64,000 nt of DNA, taken from positions 496,001 through 560,000 of the forward strand of contig JBILBF010000001.1 of assembly GCA_044353855.1 (NCBI GenBank). Reading direction: 5' to 3'. Source of the DNA: UKL13-3 sp044353855. Lineage in GTDB: Bacteria; Bacteroidota; Bacteroidia; UKL13-3. Numbering within the stretch: the stretch's first letter is position 1; the number at the start of each line of letters is the position of its first letter. This document shows, in pieces, positions 1 through 8,864 of this stretch. Below the pieces are notes generated by a model. The model was not told the DNA's origin, searched no databases, and saw only the letters and a list, made by a program, of their open reading frames with translations. A program made the position numbers and the translations under genes.

Positions 1-411
1 CGTTTTGATAAAGCTATTGAGAAATGGATTAAACAACTCGCCATTCCTCAAAACACACAAGCACTATTAGATAGTATTGCCTCTCAACAAGAAGAACAAC
101 ATCGGGTTATCGTAAAAACAGGTTCGAGTATTCGTATTGTTCCAATACTTGATGTGATTTACTTTGAAGCGTATGATGATTATGTTAAAATTCATACTAA
201 GGATGGTTATTTCCTAAAAAAGAAAACCATGCAATATTTTGAAAACACCCTGGATTCAAAACAATTTGTTAGGGTTCACCGGTCTTTTATTGTTCAAGTA
301 TCTGAAATAACCAAAATTGATTCAGCTGAAGAAGCCTTACTTAAAAATGGAAAAAGAATACCGCTGAGCAGAACAGGTTATGGTAAATTGAAATTGGTTT
401 TGGGACTTTAA
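1..411 (+). CDS. LytTR-type response regulator, C-terminal part
   Basis: The reading frame is open from the first base of the window, so this is the 3' end of a longer gene. About 136 residues are visible. From about residue 36 they form a LytTR DNA-binding domain: a basic start, then the YFEAYDDYVKIHT strand pair, the FVRVHRSFIV core and a closing GKRIPLSR segment. In the family this domain binds direct repeats upstream of target genes and usually follows a CheY-like receiver domain; the receiver would lie upstream of the window and is not seen. The stop codon directly abuts the stop of the convergent gene on the other strand, with no base between them. Target genes cannot be inferred. Confidence 0.88.
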   Translation, partial: RFDKAIEKWIKQLAIPQNTQALLDSIASQQEEQHRVIVKTGSSIRIVPILDVIYFEAYDDYVKIHTKDGYFLKKKTMQYFENTLDSKQFVRVHRSFIVQVSEITKIDSAEEALLKNGKRIPLSRTGYGKLKLVLGL

Positions 412-1392
412 CTAGCGCAAATTATAATATATTGATAGCCCAATTAAGGCAACGATTAAAAGCTCCTTGATTATCCTTCTTTCAGTTGAGATAAAGAAAT
501 AAGCCATGACTATGCTCAGTGGAATGCTCAAGTAAAATAATGCATATAAAAAGTTTGTGTTCTCTATTACTAATCCTAATGCTCCAAAAAAGAATAAAAG
601 GGCTACACTTTTTAAAATCCTACGTGTTTTTACTTTATTCCTAAAAAAATTTAGTTGTAAATTGAAGGTCGAAATAAAAACAATTGGAAAAATAATAATC
701 ACTGGAAAAAGTAAATCATACCCGCCAAAATTAGAAGTAAGCAATGTTCGTTGAAAACTTTGCTGTGTAAATTGAATAACCATTGTAAGTTCATTATTTA
801 AATAAAATACAACAGCGGCAAAATACAATGGGATAGCAATTCCAATAATGGACAATGCCAAATATCTAAAATTAAATGAAGTGAAAATAACCACACTAAT
901 AAGGATAAAAGGTAAAAAAACGGCTACATCATAATTAAACAAGAGAGCTACACCCAAATACATTCCAGCATCTAATACAATTAACAATGGATTTGGCGAT
1001 TCATACAAAAAACATAACCGCTGAAACATTAAAACAATAAAGGTATTAGAAATAAGCTGTGGGGTAAGTTCTGCTTGCTGAGGATATATGCTATTGAGTA
1101 AAATAAAAAACAAGCCAGGCAAAAAAGTATCCTTGTGTAAAATACTATGTTGTACTACTATATAGTTTAAAAATATGCCTTGAAAAATTATTAAAAGGGA
1201 GGCAATTAAATAACTTAAAAAAAGAGGATTGGGAAGCGATCGGATATAAGTGAAAGCCGTATTTGCAAGAGGTGCAGTTTGAATAAATTCATATTGGTGC
1301 GGATACAAAAAAACAGGCAATTTTAATAAAACAGCTATTAGTACCAAGATCAATGCAGCAAAGGCGTTGTTTTGTCGAAATAAGTTTAGCAA
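412..1392 (-). CDS. DUF6427-like polytopic membrane protein
   Basis: A 326-residue, strongly hydrophobic protein with about eight to ten predicted membrane segments spread over its whole length and short polar loops. Length, the Phe/Arg/Asn N-terminus and the spacing of segments resemble the DUF6427 family, known mainly from Bacteroidota and of unknown function. The start codon is TTG; an in-frame TAA two codons upstream leaves no other choice. It lies 12 bases downstream of the secreted protein on the same strand, so the two are probably co-transcribed. The family assignment is from memory of the pattern, not a profile search. Confidence 0.6.
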   Translation of the reverse strand: MLNLFRQNNAFAALILVLIAVLLKLPVFLYPHQYEFIQTAPLANTAFTYIRSLPNPLFLSYLIASLLIIFQGIFLNYIVVQHSILHKDTFLPGLFFILLNSIYPQQAELTPQLISNTFIVLMFQRLCFLYESPNPLLIVLDAGMYLGVALLFNYDVAVFLPFILISVVIFTSFNFRYLALSIIGIAIPLYFAAVVFYLNNELTMVIQFTQQSFQRTLLTSNFGGYDLLFPVIIIFPIVFISTFNLQLNFFRNKVKTRRILKSVALLFFFGALGLVIENTNFLYALFYLSIPLSIVMAYFFISTERRIIKELLIVALIGLSIYYNLR

Positions 1393-1404
1393 ATCTTAGT
1401 GGGT

Positions 1405-2886
1405 TTAATAAGTGAGTTTCATTAATGTAAAGCGTCTATCTTTTAACGTACAAATTAAGCTTGTATTTGCATTAATTTGTTTTGATTCCAATGGCATTAA
1501 TTGTACATAATAGCTAAGAGCCTTAATCAGTATTTTTGTTTCTATTAACCCTAATGGATTGATACTGCTAATCATAATATCTCCGTCATTATTTGAATTT
1601 GAATTATAAATAAAGGAAAGTTTATTGTTTGTGTTGAGCAATACAAATGAAGAATAATATCCTGCATCATTCATGCTTGATTGTGTTTTTTTGATGACTT
1701 CATTAAATTGAGTTTTTCCCTCATTGTTTTTTGATATTACGATAATCTCATCGTGATGATACGTTATTTTTGAAGCTGTTTGCGGAAATCCATTGGCGTA
1801 ATAGGTATACGTTTGCCGCGTTTCATAATATTTTTCGGTAATAATTGAAATGCCACCATCGCTTCTAGGAATTAATTTACGGATATACAAATCAGTAATG
1901 TTTGGTCCTGTTTCATTTAACATACTCGTTATCAATTTTGTAATAAAAGATTTGTTTAATGGTTCATAAAAAGAATATTGAATCAAGGTTGATGGTATAT
2001 CTATAGAATACACAAACGTACCTGAAGCTATTGTGTTTCCTGCTTCTGTGGAATATAACCCTGCAACAACAACAGTTTTTTTATAATTATTTAAAACCAA
2101 TCCTATATCATTGATAAAGGCAGAATCATGTTGAATAACATATTCTAAAACTTTATCAAGCTCTTTGTAATAACTATATAAATAGAAATCTCTTTCTGCT
2201 GATTTTTTAGTTTTCTCTGCAACTGGTGTTGGATAATCAATAAGTAAAAAGGCATTACCTTCATTGTCACATTCAACTCCAGATACTACAGCGTCATCAG
2301 CAGAATTCCTCCTTGCAACACTTTTTGTAAATATTCGGTTTAATCCCTCATCAAACCCTAATATATTTATATTAGATGTTTTTTTTTCAAGGCCTTCTGT
2401 AAAATACACAACCGTGTAGTTTTTTTTAGCTACTGATGGTTGAATATACAGAGTTGTATTATTGTTAAAAAATGCTTGATCAATTTGAGCAATTTGCCTA
2501 ATGCTTCCATTTCTCTGCAATTGACTATTTAATTTCCAACAAATCAAATCGAGCATCGGTAAACTGTCGTTTCTTCTAAATGCAAATAGGAGCAATCCAT
2601 CATCCATTAACAGTATTTCTTCTATATCGGAATTGACGGGCTGTTCTATTTCTGCGGAAGTTTCAAGCGCTAAGTTGCTTTTGTATTTTTCAATAATAAT
2701 GTCACGGTTTAGCTCGCCATTTTTTCCTCTTATTAAATACAATCCTGTCGCATTTTCACCAATAATTTTTGTAAAGTTTGTTTTAGATTTTAATTTCTGT
2801 TGATTACTCCATTCAACAATTTGCGATTGTGCATTTAAGGTACACAAAACTGAGAATATTAATAAAAGGATTAGCTGTTTTACCAT
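1405..2886 (-). CDS. secreted protein of unknown function
   Basis: A protein of about 493 residues that I do not recognise. It begins with a clear signal peptide (MVKQLILLLIF, cleavage likely after the LNAQSQ stretch) and is then rich in beta-strand-like segments, Ile, Asn and Ser, with no transmembrane helix. I chose the ATG at 2886; a TTG five codons upstream also fits but spoils the signal peptide. It is the first gene of a likely two-gene unit with the membrane protein downstream, and divergent from hflX with a short gap. The repeated pattern of self-contained strand blocks suggests a beta-propeller-like or periplasmic binding fold, but no motif proves it. Confidence 0.6.
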   Translation of the reverse strand: MVKQLILLLIFSVLCTLNAQSQIVEWSNQQKLKSKTNFTKIIGENATGLYLIRGKNGELNRDIIIEKYKSNLALETSAEIEQPVNSDIEEILLMDDGLLLFAFRRNDSLPMLDLICWKLNSQLQRNGSIRQIAQIDQAFFNNNTTLYIQPSVAKKNYTVVYFTEGLEKKTSNINILGFDEGLNRIFTKSVARRNSADDAVVSGVECDNEGNAFLLIDYPTPVAEKTKKSAERDFYLYSYYKELDKVLEYVIQHDSAFINDIGLVLNNYKKTVVVAGLYSTEAGNTIASGTFVYSIDIPSTLIQYSFYEPLNKSFITKLITSMLNETGPNITDLYIRKLIPRSDGGISIITEKYYETRQTYTYYANGFPQTASKITYHHDEIIVISKNNEGKTQFNEVIKKTQSSMNDAGYYSSFVLLNTNNKLSFIYNSNSNNDGDIMISSINPLGLIETKILIKALSYYVQLMPLESKQINANTSLICTLKDRRFTLMKLTY

Positions 2887-3000
2887 TACTTTGCGGTACA
2901 ATTTAATTCAGATTACAGAATAAAAAAAATAGCTGCTGCGATGTAAGAGCAAATAGCACTAAATGGCTACATTTATATACGATATCAATAAACAGACTGC

Positions 3001-4179
3001 ATGGCACGACAAATAGGATTTGACACAAAAAAGAAACAAGAAAAAGCGATACTGATAGGCGTAATTACGCAAGATCAAAAGCAAGAAAAAGCGGAAGAGT
3101 ATTTAGAGGAGTTAGCTTTTTTAACTCTTACAGCAGGTGCTCGAGTGGTCAAACGCTTTTTGCAACGCCTTACTCACCCTGACCGTAAAACGTATATTGG
3201 CTCAGGCAAGCTCGAAGAAATTGGCGAGTTTGTGGCTGCTCAAGAAATTGATATTGTCATTTTTGATGATGAACTTTCGCCATCACAATTGCGTAACTTA
3301 GAACAAGCGCTAAAATGTAAAATATTAGATCGTAGCAATTTGATACTCGATATTTTTGCTACTCGAGCCCGAACAGCCCAAGCAAAATATCAAGTTGAGC
3401 TAGCCCAATCGCAATATTTATTGCCTCGGCTTACCCGAATGTGGACTCACCTTAGTAAACAAAAAGGCGGTATTGGAATGAAAGGCCCCGGTGAAACTGA
3501 GATTGAAACCGATAGGAGGATATTGCGCGAAAATATTTCTAAACTTAAACAACGCCTTGCCGATATCGATAAACAAAGTATAACCCGCAGAAAAAATAGA
3601 GACGATAAGGCTCGTGTTGCGTTGGTAGGTTATACCAACGTAGGTAAAAGCACATTGCTTAATTTATTAACCAAAAGCGAAGTATTGGCCGAAGATAAAT
3701 TGTTTGCAACATTGGATTCAACTGTTCGCAAAGTTGTTATTCAAGATACTCCTTTTTTGCTCACCGATACCGTTGGTTTTATCCGAAAACTTCCACACCA
3801 ACTGATTGAATGTTTTAAAAGCACATTGGACGAAATACGTGAAGCGGATGTGTTGTTGCACGTAGTTGATGTTTCCCACCCCAATTTTGAAGAACAAATT
3901 GAAGTGGTGAACAAAACACTAACCGAATTAAAGGTAAACGATAAGCCAACTATTTTGGTATTTAATAAAATAGATATGCTGAAAGAACCACTTGTGCAGC
4001 ATATTGAAGATGATGATATACAAGAAGAGATGCCTTATATTGAACGGTTAAAAAATACGTGGATGTCGAAAGAAAATGCCCCTGTTATTTTTATTTCAGC
4101 CGAAAACAAAACCAATATTGAAGAACTGAAAACAGCCTTGTGGGAAAGAGTTAAACCCTTAACAAAAGCACTATACTAA
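3001..4179 (+). CDS. hflX: GTPase HflX
   Basis: A 392-residue ribosome-associated GTPase that in other bacteria splits stalled 70S ribosomes, notably under heat stress. The N-terminal HflX domain covers about residues 20-195 and includes the family signature GPGETEIETDRR near residue 165. The G domain follows with P-loop GYTNVGKST (210-218), DTVGF (256-260) and NKID (322-325). The short C-terminal tail ends near residue 392. Full length for the family, ATG start. It is divergent from the secreted protein upstream and followed by a small DUF3820 gene on the same strand. Confidence 0.96.
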   Translation: MARQIGFDTKKKQEKAILIGVITQDQKQEKAEEYLEELAFLTLTAGARVVKRFLQRLTHPDRKTYIGSGKLEEIGEFVAAQEIDIVIFDDELSPSQLRNLEQALKCKILDRSNLILDIFATRARTAQAKYQVELAQSQYLLPRLTRMWTHLSKQKGGIGMKGPGETEIETDRRILRENISKLKQRLADIDKQSITRRKNRDDKARVALVGYTNVGKSTLLNLLTKSEVLAEDKLFATLDSTVRKVVIQDTPFLLTDTVGFIRKLPHQLIECFKSTLDEIREADVLLHVVDVSHPNFEEQIEVVNKTLTELKVNDKPTILVFNKIDMLKEPLVQHIEDDDIQEEMPYIERLKNTWMSKENAPVIFISAENKTNIEELKTALWERVKPLTKALY

Positions 4180-4253
4180 CCATAAAACGGAGCTGCTGTT
4201 AACTATTTCTATTTGTGAAAGCATAGGCAGCAATCTATTTGATAAATATAAAA

Positions 4254-4475
4254 ATGCAACCCGACCCCGAAATTCTTAAATCAGTAGTTGTAACACGAAT
4301 GCCTTTTGGTAAATATAAAAATACGCTGCTATGCGATTTGCCCGATTTTTATTTAGAGTGGTTTGCAAGGCAAGGATTTCCGCAAGGCAAATTGGGAATG
4401 CAATTGCAAACGGTACATGAGATAAAACTGAATGGACTGAACGAAATTTTGGTTAAGTTAAAACAAATGCGGTAA
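4254..4475 (+). CDS. DUF3820 family protein
   Basis: A small protein of 73 residues with the family core MPFGKYK, the LPDFYLEWF segment and the GFPQGKLG turn. DUF3820 proteins are small, soluble and of unknown biochemical role; some are annotated as quorum-sensing-regulated virulence factors, a name I would not transfer here. I prefer the ATG at 4254 because family members begin with a short acidic stretch (here MQPDPEIL); a TTG five codons upstream is also open. It follows hflX on the same strand with a gap of about 75 bases. Confidence 0.8.
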   Translation: MQPDPEILKSVVVTRMPFGKYKNTLLCDLPDFYLEWFARQGFPQGKLGMQLQTVHEIKLNGLNEILVKLKQMR

Positions 4476-4738
4476 CCCCAAACGGCAACAATACGCTGGA
4501 GTTTTCGTAAAAGCGATGCTGAGGAATCAAACTGAAGAATTGTAAATCCCTCCGTTTCGCTCAAAATGTTCAACAATTTATTGGCCAGTTGAAAACGGAT
4601 TAATTTTTTTTAACTGTAAAACGAAGCTTTATACGACCTATTTTCTGGTAAAGCAAGAGGTTAATCATAGAACTTTTTGGCTATCACAGAACAATTAAGC
4701 GCATTCAATGTTATAGAACTTTAAAACGTTTGTTCCTC

Positions 4739-5653
4739 ATGTATATCAAACAAAAAATAGAATTTTTATACAATAAGCTGCTTTCGGAGAGAACCAAAAA
4801 AAGGGGCGAAAACACCATACTGACTGTGGCTATTCTCAGCTATTTGATACACCTGTGTATCATTTACCTGGTTAGTTTCAACTTTATAGCAATAGACACT
4901 TCATCAGAACTACTCAAAAATCCCATAGCGGCAATTTATACACCGTTCTCGTTTATTCTCGTATATGAAGTATATTTGCTTATTTATTACTTGCCAAAAT
5001 CTATTACAACATATATTGGTAAGCAATATGAGATTATTACCCTCATTATCATTAGGCGGTTGTTTAAGGACTTATCCAACTTATCCCTTACCAATAATTG
5101 GTTTAAAATTAACTACGACTTACAATTTACTTATGACCTTATTGCCTCTTTGTTGTTGTTTTTTTTGATTTATCTTTTTTTGAAACAACGGCAAAAAAAA
5201 TTTAGAACCGAAGAAGAGCTAGAACAATCATTGGATGGTATCAATCGTTTTATTGTGCTCAAAAAAATATTGGCCATTTTATTGGTTTTGGTCATTGTAT
5301 TGCTAGGCGTTTATTCCTTCTTGCATTGGCTGATGGGAATAGTAACACCCGATGCCTTCAGCGGAATTTCGTTTAAGAACATCAACAATGTATTTTTTGA
5401 GCAATTCTTTTCTATCCTCATCATTGCAGATGTTATTTTGTTGTTGTTTTCCTTTTTTCATACCGATGAATTTCACAAAGTAATTCGAAACTCAGGATTT
5501 GTCATTTCTACCATCCTCATTAGAATTTCATTCTCGGTAAGTGGTATACTCAATACGGCCTTAATTGTTTCGGCAATTGTATTTGGCTTGCTCATTTTGG
5601 TATTGTACAATAAGTTCGAAGAAGCCATTGTTCGGGAAAACAATAGCCATTAA
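4739..5653 (+). CDS. polytopic membrane protein, unknown function
   Basis: A 304-residue protein with about seven hydrophobic segments: near residues 25-48, 63-87, 129-147, 175-200, 222-240, 251-267 and 270-292. A charged cytoplasmic-looking stretch rich in Lys, Arg, Gln and Glu lies between the third and fourth segments (about 149-172). I do not recognise a family, and there is no catalytic motif that I can name. The ATG at 4739 is preferred to the TTG at 4730. It is the gene immediately upstream of the rhodopsin and on the same strand, but the 317-base gap makes co-transcription unlikely, and a link with phototrophy is only a possibility. Confidence 0.7.
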   Translation: MYIKQKIEFLYNKLLSERTKKRGENTILTVAILSYLIHLCIIYLVSFNFIAIDTSSELLKNPIAAIYTPFSFILVYEVYLLIYYLPKSITTYIGKQYEIITLIIIRRLFKDLSNLSLTNNWFKINYDLQFTYDLIASLLLFFLIYLFLKQRQKKFRTEEELEQSLDGINRFIVLKKILAILLVLVIVLLGVYSFLHWLMGIVTPDAFSGISFKNINNVFFEQFFSILIIADVILLLFSFFHTDEFHKVIRNSGFVISTILIRISFSVSGILNTALIVSAIVFGLLILVLYNKFEEAIVRENNSH

Positions 5654-5970
5654 ATGCTCAGAAGGCTGAATGAAGGATATTGATGGATTCTTTAATGCCA
5701 TATGCGTAAGCGTATTTAACAATTCCACATATAATAGGCTGGTTTGTTGAACAATACTTAAACAAAACGGCTTGTTAAATATAATAAAGATTAAAAAATT
5801 TAGGTTAATAAAAAAATAATATACTGATATTAAATAAATTATTAAATTGCTAATTATTAACTAAAAAAAATAACTTTTTTTGTTAGTAAGACATTGGTAA
5901 CCGAATACCCAACAAAAAACGGGGAGACACTGAAAATCCATAAGAGTAGGGCAAACTTTAATTTTATACA
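5654..5970. other. AT-rich intergenic region upstream of rhodopsin
   Basis: This 317-base gap is very AT-rich, especially 5760-5885, with long A and T runs. The last 70 bases before the rhodopsin start are more mixed and include a GGGGAGAC segment (about 5919-5926) and a GGGCAAAC segment (about 5948-5955). I found a TTTG box near 5880 but no matching TAnnTTTG box at the right distance, so the rhodopsin promoter is not placed. No convincing terminator hairpin or known riboswitch was recognised. The rhodopsin mRNA probably has a leader within this stretch. Confidence 0.4.
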
Positions 5971-6687
5971 ATGGAGCATTTAAAAATTGCAAGCGACAAT
6001 TACGTTGCATTCACGTTCTTTATCGGAACAATGGCTATGATGGCCGCCTCAGTTTTTTTCTTTTTTGAATTAAACAACACCTCAGCAAAATGGAGAACTT
6101 CTGTTTTGGTTTCAGGCTTAATTACTTTTATCGCTGCTGTTCATTATTACTACATGCGCGGTTACAATCTAGAAACTGGTGATTCACCAACATTTTTTAG
6201 ATATGTAGATTGGATTCTTACTGTGCCTTTGATGTGTGTGGAATTTTATTTAATTACCAAAAAAGCAGGTGCTAAAATTGGTTTACTATGGAAACTTATT
6301 TTTGCTTCTTTAGTAATGTTAGTTACAGGTTACTTTGGTGAAACCCTAGATCGCGATAACAGCGTAATGTGGGGCGTTTTATCAGGTGCAGCTTATTTTT
6401 ACATTGCATACTTAGTATGGTTTGGAGAAGTGGCAACATTATCTCAATCTGCAGGTCCACAAGTGGCAAAAGCTACTCGTGTATTGGCTTGGTTTGTGTT
6501 GGTAGGATGGGCAATTTACCCATTAGGTTATATCCTTGGAACACCAGGTGGATTATTTGGTATTCAATTGGTATCTGACCCAGCAGCAGCTTCGCATGCA
6601 ATGGATATCGTTTACAATATTGCAGATGCAATAAATAAAATCGGATTCGGTTTAGTTATTTATGCATTAAGCAGAACAGAAGACTAA
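5971..6687 (+). CDS. proteorhodopsin-type light-driven proton pump
   Basis: A 238-residue seven-helix microbial rhodopsin. Visible key residues: His58 (partner of the proton acceptor), Arg77, Asp80 (acceptor), Thr84, Glu91 (donor), Asp219 and retinal-binding Lys223. Asp-Thr-Glu is the outward proton-pump motif. Met88 sits at the spectral tuning position equivalent to 105 of green proteorhodopsin, which is typical of green-absorbing Bacteroidota pumps. Helix E reads VMWGVLS, putting Gly135 where bacteriorhodopsin has Trp138 and xanthorhodopsin has its antenna-window glycine. No signal peptide is present; the ATG gives a short polar N-terminus. A terminator follows directly, and then the gene for the retinal-producing fusion enzyme. 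Proton pumping is inferred from the motif; antenna binding is a hypothesis. Confidence 0.97.
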   Translation: MEHLKIASDNYVAFTFFIGTMAMMAASVFFFFELNNTSAKWRTSVLVSGLITFIAAVHYYYMRGYNLETGDSPTFFRYVDWILTVPLMCVEFYLITKKAGAKIGLLWKLIFASLVMLVTGYFGETLDRDNSVMWGVLSGAAYFYIAYLVWFGEVATLSQSAGPQVAKATRVLAWFVLVGWAIYPLGYILGTPGGLFGIQLVSDPAAASHAMDIVYNIADAINKIGFGLVIYALSRTED

Positions 6688-6708
6688 ATTTATACGTTAA
6701 CAATTAAA

Positions 6709-6744
6709 AGGGGATTCATTCATCTGGGATGAATCCCCTTTTTT
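6709..6744 (+). terminator. intrinsic terminator after rhodopsin
   Basis: A 10-base-pair perfect stem (GGGGATTCAT at 6710-6719 with ATGAATCCCC at 6729-6738), a nine-base loop and a run of six T. It stands 22 bases after the rhodopsin stop and ends only about 15 bases before the GTG of the lycopene cyclase-dioxygenase gene. It would end most rhodopsin transcripts, leaving the downstream enzyme gene to read-through or to a promoter not identified here. Confidence 0.9.
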
Positions 6745-6759
6745 ATTCCTGTTTTTTTG

Positions 6760-8778
6760 GTGAAAACTCAAACACATTTTCCAATAGCTGATTACCTTTT
6801 TGTTGGTGCTGGGGCTTCTGCAACCTTGTTGCTGATGAGTATGGAAAATCGGGGTTTGCTTAAGGATAAAAAAGTTGTGGTCATCGATCCTGATGCAAAA
6901 AACACAAACGATAAAACATACTGCTTTTGGAGCAATCCAAATGAGCCCATTGCTCAGCAATGCGGGCATTTAATCAGCTATCAGTGGGACCGGGCCAGTA
7001 TTGGACAAAACCAACCGCAATCACTCTCACCCCTCAATTATGTCCATTTATCAAGCATTGATCTTTATGGGGAATTGCACCGAATTATTTCAGATAACAA
7101 TATTCAACGGATACATGGAGCAGTTCTATCCTTAGAAACATCCGAAACGGGAGTTCGACTCACAACTGAGAATGGTAATTTGTATGCCCAAACCGTATTT
7201 GATAGCCGAACACCTCAATACCTGAAACCCAAAACAAATGAGGCGCATTTGCTTCAATCGTTTATGGGTTATGTTATAGAAACGAAAACCCCGCTTGTAG
7301 ATGCTAGTTGTATCAACTTAATGGATTTTGATGTTGAACAACTTGGGTCAACACAGTTTGTATATGTTCTTCCATTTGGTGAACATAAACTCTTGGTTGA
7401 GCTCACTCGATTTGGTGAATTGCCCATAACCCAAACAGAAGGTGAACCCATTTTACGAGAATATATAACTCAACGATTTGGAAGTTTTTCTATTTTAGAT
7501 ACCGAAACAGGAGTTATACCGATGAGTAGCGCACAAATGAAAAGTGATGTGATTCCGGGAGTGATTTTAATAGGCGGGAAAGCAGGAGCTGTAAAACCAA
7601 GCACAGGGTATGCCTTTAAAAATATGTTTAGGCATGCCGAATCGATAGCTAACAGTATACTGCAAGGGATTCATCCTGCCACCATTAAAAGGCCAAATCG
7701 GTTTCCATTTTATGATCGGTTGTTGCTCTATATTTTACAGCATGAACCACACCAAGGAAAACCCATTTTTCAAACGTTATTTAAAAATAATAAATTGGTG
7801 CATGTATTGCGGTTTTTAGATGAAAAAACCTCCATAACTCAAGATGTGCGTTTGCTCGCTTCATTACCTTTTAAGCCATTCCTAAAAGCGTTGAGGTACG
7901 ATATTTCAGCTCGGTATCAGCAATCATTGATGCCGCTGTTGGTTTTGTTATTATCGCTGGGAATGTGGCTTCTGTTCCATGCATCTCCCACCGTTTTTAA
8001 TTGGGTAGAACCCGTCCTGTTTTTGGTTGGATTATTGATTGTTGGCATTCCCCACGGTGCCGTTGATCATTTGCTGGAAAGTGGTCAAATGCATAGTCGG
8101 CCAAGTTTATTTTTTATGGTTCAATATTTAGGTGCTGCCTTACTCTATTTTTTAGGTTGGCTACTATTTCCAGTATTAGCCATCTCTCTTTTTCTCCTTT
8201 ATTCCATGTGGCATTTTGGTCAAAACGATATGAACCAATGGCAACCCTTGTCAAAAAGCACACTCAATAATTGGATTTGGGGTTTTACACTGCTTGGCAT
8301 TCTCATTTGCGGACATGTTGAGGAAACCAACATCATTTTTGAAGAAATGGAGGTTTATACCATTCCATTAACCAACTTACAAGGAAACACGGCAAGTATT
8401 ATACTCATTATAATCGCAATGATTTGGGGATTATGGAAAGGTTACCCCAGCATGATATTGAGCAGTTGCATGTTGGCTATAGGTGGTCAACTCCCATTAA
8501 TTACCGCTTTTGGTTTATACTTTATCGGTCAACACAGTGTGAATGGTTGGTCACATTTAAAACAAGGTCTATCGACAGACAACGCAACATTATTTTTAAA
8601 AGCCCTGCCTTTTTCATTGGGTGCATTCCTATTGTTTTCAGTTTTGCTAGTAGCAATGCAAATGGGGTGGCTTAAAGAGTTTAGCGGAAACTGGCTAACA
8701 GCCTTTTTTGTGTTTGTTTCTTGCATCAGCTTCCCCCATGTAATTGCTATGCATCAATTTTACAAAAAGCACCTATAA
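6760..8778 (+). CDS. lycopene cyclase (CrtY) - beta-carotene dioxygenase (Blh) fusion
   Basis: One uninterrupted frame of 672 residues (numbers below count from the TTG at 6757, one codon earlier). The N-terminal half, about 1-385, is an FAD-dependent lycopene beta-cyclase: dinucleotide motif VGAGASA (16-22), YCFWS near 50, LPFGEHKLLVE, GVIPMS and KPSTGY (280-285). After a linker the C-terminal half, about 395-673, is a Brp/Blh membrane dioxygenase: GIPHGAVDH (430-438), WHFG (485-488), GQHS (591-594) and FPHVI (659-663), with conserved histidines expected to bind iron. The product should convert lycopene to beta-carotene and cleave it to retinal for the rhodopsin upstream. The start is GTG at 6760 or TTG at 6757; the first ATG is inside the FAD fold. 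No frameshift is seen. These two activities are usually separate proteins. Confidence 0.95.
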   Translation: MKTQTHFPIADYLFVGAGASATLLLMSMENRGLLKDKKVVVIDPDAKNTNDKTYCFWSNPNEPIAQQCGHLISYQWDRASIGQNQPQSLSPLNYVHLSSIDLYGELHRIISDNNIQRIHGAVLSLETSETGVRLTTENGNLYAQTVFDSRTPQYLKPKTNEAHLLQSFMGYVIETKTPLVDASCINLMDFDVEQLGSTQFVYVLPFGEHKLLVELTRFGELPITQTEGEPILREYITQRFGSFSILDTETGVIPMSSAQMKSDVIPGVILIGGKAGAVKPSTGYAFKNMFRHAESIANSILQGIHPATIKRPNRFPFYDRLLLYILQHEPHQGKPIFQTLFKNNKLVHVLRFLDEKTSITQDVRLLASLPFKPFLKALRYDISARYQQSLMPLLVLLLSLGMWLLFHASPTVFNWVEPVLFLVGLLIVGIPHGAVDHLLESGQMHSRPSLFFMVQYLGAALLYFLGWLLFPVLAISLFLLYSMWHFGQNDMNQWQPLSKSTLNNWIWGFTLLGILICGHVEETNIIFEEMEVYTIPLTNLQGNTASIILIIIAMIWGLWKGYPSMILSSCMLAIGGQLPLITAFGLYFIGQHSVNGWSHLKQGLSTDNATLFLKALPFSLGAFLLFSVLLVAMQMGWLKEFSGNWLTAFFVFVSCISFPHVIAMHQFYKKHL

Positions 8779-8864
8779 TCTTCATGTTTTCCGTAAAAGA
8801 TTTATCCTCAGAGTTCAACAGTTGAGTAGTTCATAATTAAAAGCACAACTAACACATTTTTGTC

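Noticed and set aside
5870..5970. Riboswitch or standard promoter before the rhodopsin
   Set aside because: The TTTG near 5880 has no TAnnTTTG partner at 18-21 bases, and the GGGGAGAC and GGGCAAAC segments fit no riboswitch that I can name.
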